From: Chrysochromulina tobinii
Lineage: Eukaryota > Haptophyta > Prymnesiales > Chrysochromulinaceae
DNA: 17,315 bases
NCBI GenBank assembly: GCA_001275005.1
Contig: JWZX01002370.1
Coordinates: 1-17,315 of the forward strand
Direction: 5' to 3'
This document shows positions 1 through 7,248 of this stretch, piece by piece (the first letter of the stretch is position 1; every line of letters starts with the position of its first letter). A model generated the notes under the pieces. It saw nothing but the letters and a program-made list of their open reading frames with translations, was not told where the DNA came from and searched no databases. The position numbers and the translations under genes were made by a program.

Positions 1-2071
1 GGGGGGAGAAGGGGGGGGAAGAAGAGAGGAGGGCCCTGGGCTGGCGCGTGCCTCGACGCGGCATAGGTCGTGGCTCATGCGCAGCTGCGCGACCATCTCT
101 TGCTGCTGCTGCTGCGCCTCGGCTGCCGCCTGCGCCGCCTCATCCCGCGCCGTGTGCGCACGTTGGAGTTCCTCCTCGAGTTGCACGAGTCGATACGAGA
201 AGGCGTCGGCCTCAGCCGCCGCCATTGTCTCGGCCTTCGCCATCGCAGCCTGACGCTCGCCCTCGGAACGTTCGAGAGCCTCGCGCAGCATCGCTGCCGT
301 CTTCTGGCCCGCATGCTCGGCCGCGCGCACCGCCGCCGCCGCCTCCTCGGCCGCCTCCTCGGCCGCCGCCGCCGCCGCCGCCCTGATGACCGCTTCGTTC
401 GTGGCGGCATGGGTGGCGTCCGCGTCCGCTTGCTCGCGCAGTCGAGCGAGCTCGGCCTCGGAGATTTGGAGTTTCGTCTCGAGCTCTGCGGCCCGGGCAG
501 AGACCGCTTCCAGCCGCACACGAAGCTTCTCGGCAGTCGTCTCGGCGCGCTCGAGCGCGGCCATCGCGCCCGCGGCAGCGCTCGCCGCACGACGCGCCTC
601 GTCCGCTGCCGCCGTCGCCTCCTCCGCTGCCGCCGTCGCCTCGTCTGCGCGCCGCTCCGCCGCCTCCGCTCGCGCCTCTGCCTCGGCTCGCGCCGCCTCG
701 GCCACCTCCAGGGCGTGATCCAGATTCGCCAGGGCTTCTCTGGCCTCAGCTGCCGCCTCCGCCGCTGCCGCCTCGGCCGCCGCAGCCGCATCTTCGGCCG
801 CCGTGGCGCGTGCCGCTTCCGCTTCGAGCTCCGCGGTGGCGCTCTCGGCCGAGGCGGTGGCCGCATCACGTGCTGCCTCAGCCTGTGCAATAGCCACGGC
901 CGCTTCATCCATGGTGCCATCTCGAGCACGCGCTTCGTCCATCTCCGCTTGCATGCTCTCCACCGCCGCCGCCGCCGCCGCCGCGGTCGCCTCCGCTTCT
1001 TCCGCCACCTGCATGCAATGAGGGAGGCCATCAGCATGCAATCAGAGGCCATCAGCATGCAATCAGGTCGCCTCCGCTTCGTCCGCCACCTGCGCCACCG
1101 CATCCTCCGCTCGCACGCGTGCCGCATCAGCCTCCGCCAGCTGTTCGTGGAACCGCGCCTCCGCCGCCTCCGCCTGCGCTGCCTCGATGCGCTCGCGTAA
1201 CTCGACGAGCGCGGCATCATGCTCGGCTTCCCACTGGCTGCGCAGTGTCTCGTGAAGGGACGCCTCGAGCTGTGCTGTGAGCTCCTCGCGTAATTGCGCT
1301 TCCAATTGAGGCAGGCGCTGCGCCTCCCATTGCGCCTGCAGCTGCTGCACGTCGTCCTCCGCTGCCAGGGCTGTGATGGAGGGTCGAGGCCGCGATGCCC
1401 TCCGCTGCTGCTGCTGCTCCTGCTGCTGCTCCTGCTCCTGCTCCTGCTGCTGCTGCTCCAACTGCCGCTCCACCTGTTGATGCTGCCGCTGGGCTTGCTC
1501 TAATTGCGCACGCAACTGGGCCTCACGCTCGCGTGCGGCTTGGCGCTCGACCTCGACGGCCTCAGCCATGCGCGCACCGGCCGCCGCCGCCACCTCCGCC
1601 GCAGCGCGCGTGGCCGCCTCCGTCGCCCGCTGCGCCGCCGCGAGCGCCTCGCGCGCCGCCGCCGTCTCGGCCTTGGCCTGGTTGGCTTCGGCTTCACTCG
1701 CCTGCGCCGCCGCTGCATGGCGCGCCGCCGCCGCCTTGGTCCGCTGCAGCTCACGAGCGGCGAGCTCGAGGAGGGCCTTTTCGCGCGGGGAGGTTGCTGA
1801 CAGAGGGGAGGCGGCGGCCGGCCCCTGGGCGGGGGCGTGGCTCCCGGCGCGCCCATTGGCGGTGCTCGTAGGGGGGCTGGTTGACACCGGCGGCCTCATA
1901 CCAGGGGGCGATGATACCCGGGGGCCGTTCCCCTTGGGCAACGGCACGGCCCTCGGCTCATCGTCGGCTGCCTCGGGTGAGGGCGTCTCGAGAGGTGCGA
2001 AGGGCCGTGGCTGCCTCAGGTGAGGGCGCTGCTGGTGCTGCTGGTGCTGCTGGTGCTGCTGCTGCTGCTGG

Positions 2072-2147
<76 letters not shown>

Positions 2148-3867
2148 GCCACTGCGACCCGTACCCGTGCTGCTGCTTCTGCTGCAGCTGCAGCTGCGCC
2201 GCCGCCTTCGCTCCAGGTGGTGACGATGGTGGCTGCTGCGGCTGCTGCTGCCGCGACGTCCGAGGCCGTTCAAGCACCGTTGGCGAGGCGCTCTCGTCGT
2301 CGTCAATGACGGTACCGATGGTGCCGTTGAGGTCGTCCTCCCCCGCGTGCATCCACAGGCTGCTGTCGAGTACCCCATCCCCGATCCGGGGGGCCGCATT
2401 CCGCGAGATATTGGACGAGATATTGCCATTCCGCGAGACTGGGCCAGGCTCCTCCTCCTCCATCTCCTCACCACCCGCCTCGGTACAAGACGACCCCGCC
2501 TCGTCCGCCTCGTCCGCAAACGCCTCGTCGTCGTACGGGGCCTCGCCCTCGTACACCTCGTCATGCAGGCCCTCGAGCGCCCTGTCAAGCGCCCCCTCAT
2601 CGTGCGCCTCGTCCACGTCGTCGTCGTCGTCGTCCAGAGCCTCCAGGGGGTCCGCTCCCTCGCTATCGCTGTACGCCTGGGGTGCGGCGAGCATGCTGAA
2701 GTCGCCCGATGGCAGCATGGCCGTCAGGTGCAGCTCCGTGGGCCTCTCGCCCGGCGTGCGCTCGCGCAACGGCGAGGGCGGCTGCAGCGAAAAGGACGGG
2801 AAGGCCTGAGGCGCCATGATGGGCACCCCTTTAGCCGTCGGAGCGAGGATGATCACCGGTGTCGTCGCCTTGAGATTGAGATTGTGATCTGGCGAGCCGG
2901 CAGCCGCCTGCTGCCGAAGCTGCTGCCGTACGTCACTCAAGCGCGGCTTGCGCGCCGCGCCGGCCGCGCCCGGCTCGGCGCCGCCGGCTTCGCCTGTCTC
3001 GGCGGTGCCCGGTGCCGTTGGGGGCTCTCCTAGTGCGGCACGCGCCGCCGCGAGCGCCTCGAGGGCAGACTCGCGCACAGCCTTGTTCTTGTCGGCGCGC
3101 AGCAGCTGGAGAGCGGGCATCAGCCGGCCGCGGCCGCCCACCGCCGCCTCGACGTGCGCCACCGCAAACGCACGGAGCAGCTCAGCCGCCGAGCGTCGCG
3201 CAGACCACTCGGCAGAGGCGGCGCCCACGAGGGCGGCTGAGAGCAAAGCCGGTGCGAGGCTGCGGGTCGAGTACGGGCTGCGGCTCACGAGACTGGTCGC
3301 CGCGTCGAGCAGCACCGCGTGCGAGCCCACCATCGGGTGCCCGAGCGTCTTCAGCAGCGGCGCCGCCACCTTCTGCGTGAGAGCGTCCCCCAGCTCACCC
3401 GCAGCGCTGACGGCCGCACCGAGGCACACCGCGGCGCCGATCTGATGCGGCTCGCTCGGCTCCGTGAGCAGCGGCAGCAGCGGTCTCAGCAGCGCCGCGA
3501 ACGTCGTCTCATGGTCGAGCTCCGTCACGAGCGCGGCCGCGGCCGCGGCGCAGGCCTCACGCAGCTCGCGGGTCGCATCCTTGTCCTTGAGGCGTGCAAC
3601 GAGCACGTCGGCGATGCGTGGCAGGTGAGGCGGCAGCAGCGTCGGCTGAATGCCCGCGAGGTGGGCATACATGCGCACGGCTCCGCACCGGCACGGGAGC
3701 GTATGCTGCGCCGTAGTATTGTGCAGGCACAGCAAAAAGGGCCCGATTGTGTGGCCGTCGAGCCGGTCGGCACGTGCTGTGAGCTCGTCCCACGCCTTCT
3801 TGCGCGTGTGATTGTCGCTCAGCCGGTTGAGCGATTGGAGCACGGCCTGTTTGTCGCTCGGGTTCAT
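1..3867 (-). CDS. SPIRAL2/TORTIFOLIA1-like TOG-repeat microtubule-associated protein, partial
   Basis: The start is the ATG at 3867. Exon 1 runs 3867-1090 (926 codons); exon 2 runs from 1008 to the window edge with no stop, giving at least 1262 residues. Residues 1-280 form helical HEAT/TOG-like repeats closely resembling plant SPIRAL2/TORTIFOLIA1, seen in segments such as IGPFLLCLHNT, PHLPRIADVLVARLKD, QIGAAVCLGAAVSAA and WSARRSAAELLRAFA. Plant members bind microtubules and act on their minus ends. A disordered acidic middle follows, then a polyglutamine tract of up to 15 uninterrupted CAG codons interspersed with His. From about residue 700 onward the protein is an Ala/Glu/Gln/Arg-rich coiled coil that continues through exon 2. 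It is divergently arranged with the TAF1C-like gene. The family call is based on the N-terminus; the long coiled coil is not in plant proteins as I know them. The C-terminus is missing, and the C-rich minus-strand tract at 1-36 could be the start of another intron. Confidence 0.8.
1009..1089 (-). other. 81-nt phase-0 intron with duplicated splice-site flanks (introner-like)
   Basis: The reading frame hits TGA at 1065-1063, and an unspliced read would end the coiled coil. Removing 1089-1009 (donor CAG|GTGGCG, acceptor GCATGCAG|GTGGCG) restores one open frame to the window edge. The 28 nt around the donor (GCAGGTGGCGGA..GGCGACC) recur at the acceptor with one mismatch. Between the copies lie two exact 21-bp units (1065-1045 and 1044-1024) and a partial third. 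The unit is nearly identical to one inside the kinase intron at 9098-9169. Confidence 0.8.
2029..2145 (-). repeat. CAG/CTG trinucleotide tract encoding polyglutamine-histidine
   Basis: The plus strand reads almost pure CTG with scattered GTG; on the coding strand this gives Gln runs of 15, 8, 5 and 2 separated by single His codons. The tract is in frame with the TOG-like protein and lies between its TOG region and its coiled coil. The longest pure run (2101-2145) is 15 CAG codons. Confidence 0.95.
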
Positions 3868-4074
3868 CGAAGATGAAGGCCGATGAACTGGTCGATGGCC
3901 CTATTACCCACGAGCTGTGTTCGATCGCAGCGTTCGCAGCGAGGAAAACGCGGCGAGCGACCGCGACCGTTGCCCAAATTCGGCGAAGAAGGTCCTTTAA
4001 CATGAATAAACTGATGATATTTCTTGTGCGCCTTGTCCAAAGCTCTTCACATTCACGGCGTTCGTACCGCAGAT
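3868..4074. promoter_or_regulatory. Shared divergent promoter region
   Basis: This 207-bp gap separates the start codons of the TOG-like gene (minus) and the TAF1C-like gene (plus), so both promoters must lie here or inside the genes. It is visibly less GC-rich than the flanking exons, with an AT-rich patch near 3995-4025. I see no clear TATA box. A short open frame beginning at an ATG at 4002 lies in a different frame from the TAF1C-like start and could be an upstream ORF. The regulatory role is inferred from position only. Confidence 0.4.
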
Positions 4075-6686
4075 ATGGTGAACGCAGCCTTGGTGACCGC
4101 CGAGAGCGAGTTGCTGCTCCACGACAACCTGCAGCTGCTGCCATACCTGCGGCCCACGGAGTGGCAGCAGCCAGCTGCATCTAGGCGTCAGCTCGCCATC
4201 CCGGCAGACGTGATGGCCGTGCCGCCACTTATGCCTGCCGCGGGGCGCAGCGCAATGTGGCACGTGTCGGCACGCACTCTTCGCAACTCCGTTGGGATGC
4301 CACAGTTAGCACGTGGTGCTGCTGCACAGGCCAAAGAGCTTCAGCTCGATAATGATATTGCGGGCATCAGCATGAGCCTGCTCGTCGAGGAGCTCGAGTC
4401 AGATGAGGCGCTCAACCAGCAGAGCAACCAGTACGATCGGTACCTCGGCAACGCCATGTGCTTGCTCGAGGATACCATGGTCGGCCCGTGTGTGCTGCAT
4501 GCTCAGGGCCCAGACCTCGACGCGCTCGAGCTGCACTCGCTCGAGCCGCCGCCCTCCGCGGTTCGCGGCAGAGGACGGCGGCAGCCTCCGGTGGCGGCGG
4601 CGACAGCCGGTCCGCTCGCACGATGTGCGCTCGAGTGCAGCAGAATCCGGCAGGTGAGCGCCTCGGGCCGCGGCGCGGGCGTTGCCGACCGAGTTGTGCT
4701 CGCTCGCACGATGTACTCGCTCCACTTCCTCTCGCTGCGGGAGGACAGCGACCGCCAAGTCGCGCCGGAGGACCTCAACGAGCTCCGGCAAGGAGATCGC
4801 GAGCTCCGGCAACGAGATCGCAATCTCCGGTATGAGATCGCTCCGCTTGCCGTTGCAGGGTGCCCAGCTAGCGAGGCCCGCCCATTGCATGCGTGCCTGC
4901 ACTGGCATCCGAGCTTCCGAGAGGAGGCGGCATGCTTGCTCGGGGACGGACGACTCAAGCTTCTCAAGCTCGAGCGGTCGCACTCGACGGCGCCGTCCTG
5001 GGCGCCATGTGAAGCCAAGGCACGGCCCCTACGAGGTGTTGCGCTGCGGGACGACTGCGTGCACGTGCACACAGGAAGCGGCGGCAGCGGCGGCAGCGGC
5101 GGCGGCGGCGGCGGCGGCGGCGGCGTGAGCGGCGTCGGCGACGGGGATTTATTCGGGATGGGGCGCAGTCGAGTACGCGGAGCACCCTCGCACCCTTTTC
5201 GTGGCGAGTAGTGCCGGGCTGTTCCGCACCGACGTGCGCACAGGGCTCGAATCGACTCTACTTTTCGACGTGCGGCGGATGCGCGTGCCGCTCGCTCCGC
5301 TTCACGCGGGGGCGATGGTGGTCCCGCGCCCTGACGGCGAACGCCCCTCGACGCTGGTCGTCTTGGCCTCGGCTCAGCATCTGCTTGCGATCGACGTACG
5401 GATGCCTGGGGCGCCGCTGCGGCAGTGGCGGCTGCCGCTGCCGCTGCCGGCTGCGGGGAGCGGCGCCGTCGCGGGCAACGGCCGCCCTTCGGTGAGAGCG
5501 CGCGTGACGCCGCAACCAGCTTACCACGTGCACTACGAGCGCCGACGGGGCGGCTGTGGCGCTCGTGGCAGCGCCTGTGGATTCGAGTCCAGATTTGGGT
5601 CTGAGTTTGGGGGCGCTCGTGGCAGCGCCTGTGGATTCGAGTCCAGATTTGGGTCTGAGTTTGGGGGCGACTTCGGGGACGGCGCCGTCGTGGGCACTCC
5701 GGAGGCGATCCACGTCATCGACCGCGCGAGCGGGCGCGTGCTGAGCGTGATGCTGGAGCAGAAGTCCCTGAGCGCCTTCGAGCATCTGCTGCCGCCGCCG
5801 CCGCCGCCGCTCCGTGACCTCGACCCCGGCGCCTTGCTAGCGACGCAACTGGAAGCTGAGTCCCTCTGGCACTGCCCGAGCTACTCGTACGGCCAGAGCA
5901 CCAGTTGGTCTGCGAACGATGGTGACGAAACGATGCCGCCGCTGCCGCTGGCGGGCTCGGTCGTGTTGACGAGGGCGTGCCACCAGCGCCTCGTGCAAGG
6001 AGGGGAGGGAGCCGCGCGCTCGCCACGGCGCGAATGGATGGTGGCGGTTCTGCGAGGGGATGGCGAGGTGGACGCACTCGTCGGCGACGAGGGTGGCGAT
6101 GAGTGCACCGACGAGTGCACCTTCGAGCATGGCGGCGAGCACAGCGGCGAGCGGCCTGCTCAGGCACTCGTGACCATTGAAGCGAGCGATGGGGTGCGCA
6201 CGGCGGCGACCACTCGTGTACCCGCCATTGGTGGCACCGTGGTCCCCAGAGTCGCCCTTGCCTCAGGTGCCGTCGCCTTGGTTCCGCCGCCCGCCGTCGA
6301 GCATGCCAGTGCAGCAACCGAGCGCGCCTGGACGCCTCTTGATGAGTTTCGTGTGCACGGCGCACCCGCGGTTGCAGCGACCAAGGCGAGGTTGTTGGCC
6401 ATTGGCCAAGCTGAGACCGCCGTCACTGCGAGCACCCAAATATGGGAGCCCACTGGTGGCGAAAGGCGAGCCGACGGAGGGCCGGTGACGGCGGCCACTC
6501 CGTTGCGGGGTGCCTCTGCTGCGGCGCCGGCGCCGGCAGAGACACCGGAAGAGGCGGCGGCCTGGGGGCGGTGGGAGGGGCCGACGGGGGGGCGCACCGG
6601 CTCCGCCGCCACTGATGCAGACGATGCTTGCGCAGTGGCAGACGTGGGCAGAGGCCGATAGCGGCCTAGCGTTGTACAGGCAGACG

Positions 6687-6724
<38 letters not shown>

Positions 6725-7031
6725 GCAGCAGCTGCCGTCACAGCAGGCGAGATCGCAGCCGCCGCCGCCGCCGCGGGCCTCGATGCTGCCAAGCGAGATC
6801 CGCCGTGTCTCTCTGCAGCTGGCAGCGACACCTAGCGCGGTGGCGGCTCGCGGGGTCTCGCCGTCGAGCTTACCCACCCCGCCGCCGCCTGGCATGCCCC
6901 TGCCGCTACCGCCACCGCCACCGCCACCGCCGCCAGCCGCGGCCGCTGCATCAGCGAGTACAGAGCCCGCCGCGTTCCCGAGCGCGAGCAGCCGTGACCG
7001 CAAGCGCCCGCGCAAGAGCTCGGGCTTCTAA
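4075..7031 (+). CDS. TAF1C-like RNA polymerase I SL1/TIF-IB subunit, multi-exon
   Basis: Three frame blocks read as one protein: 4075 to about 5125, about 5129 to 6484, and about 6540 to 7031, roughly 960 residues. Family-like segments appear in order: VVLARTMYSLHFLSL (about 4690-4740), CLHWHPSFREEAACLL (about 4890-4940), GWGAVEYAEHPRTLFVASS (5156-5212), LLAIDVRMPGAPLRQW (about 5380-5430) and a basic C-terminal end KRPRKSSGF. These match the beta-propeller part and basic tail of TAF1C, which with TBP recruits Pol I to rDNA promoters in the nucleolus. The ATG at 4075 is the first in the opening frame. The second block ends in poly-Ala/Glu-rich sequence and the third holds polyproline runs. The first junction lies at a GGC run and is unresolved; the second fits an intron at 6485-6539. 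Family call is moderate; the exact exon structure is uncertain. Confidence 0.6.
4780..4842 (+). repeat. Three tandem 21-bp in-frame repeats
   Basis: Three successive 21-bp units (4780-4800, 4801-4821, 4822-4842) share the pattern AnCTCCGGnAnnGAGATCGC. They encode seven-residue units ELRQGDR, ELRQRDR and NLRYEIA in the TAF1C-like protein, between two predicted propeller blades. The third copy is the most diverged. Confidence 0.85.
5075..5125 (+). repeat. GGC trinucleotide run at a reading-frame discontinuity
   Basis: The stretch is GGCGGCAGC repeats followed by an uninterrupted GGC run. It reads as Gly/Ser in the upstream TAF1C-like frame and as Ala in the frame used downstream, where a TGA follows at 5126. 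A donor-like GTGAGC sits at 5125. The run marks the point where the coding frame must shift. Confidence 0.8.
5558..5665 (+). repeat. Exact 54-bp tandem duplication
   Basis: Positions 5558-5611 and 5612-5665 are identical. The duplication is in frame and adds 18 residues (GARGSACGFESRFGSEFG) to the TAF1C-like protein. Exact identity implies a recent event or an assembly artefact. Confidence 0.95.
6485..6539 (+). other. Candidate 55-nt intron in the TAF1C-like gene
   Basis: The upstream frame stops at 6659-6661, while the C-terminal block ending at 7031 is in another frame. A GTGACG donor at 6485 and GCCGGCAG acceptor ending at 6539 give a length that makes exactly this frame change. An alternative acceptor, GATGCAG ending at 6620, works equally well for frame. 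Confidence 0.4.
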
Positions 7032-7248
7032 GTCGAGTTTAAGTAGGATCTTCGATCTTCCGTACAGATGACAAGACCCGGAAGGAAAGTGGTAAGTGCC
7101 GGTCCCGCGCACGAACGTCGACCGGACCGCAGTCCCCGCACGCGGCCTCGCCCCGGCGACCCGCCGCGGCCGGCGACGAGCTTCGCAAAGGATCAAGCCA
7201 TCACATGGCGGCAAAAAGTCACAATCTTAGTCTTGTGTCGAAGCTAGG

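Noticed and set aside
48-1220. Several long open frames on the plus strand and a minus-strand frame across the left end
   Set aside because: They are Arg/Leu/Pro-rich antisense or off-frame readings of the GC-rich coiled-coil exon; the minus frame continuing the TOG-like gene explains the region.
4654-4660. Strong donor-like CAG|GTGAGC in the TAF1C-like gene
   Set aside because: The frame stays open and the downstream VVLARTMYSLHFLSL block follows in the same frame, so splicing is not needed.
4830-4858. GTATGA...TTGCAG as a mini-intron
   Set aside because: It would be only 29 nt, the frame is open through it, and it is part of the 21-bp repeat tract.
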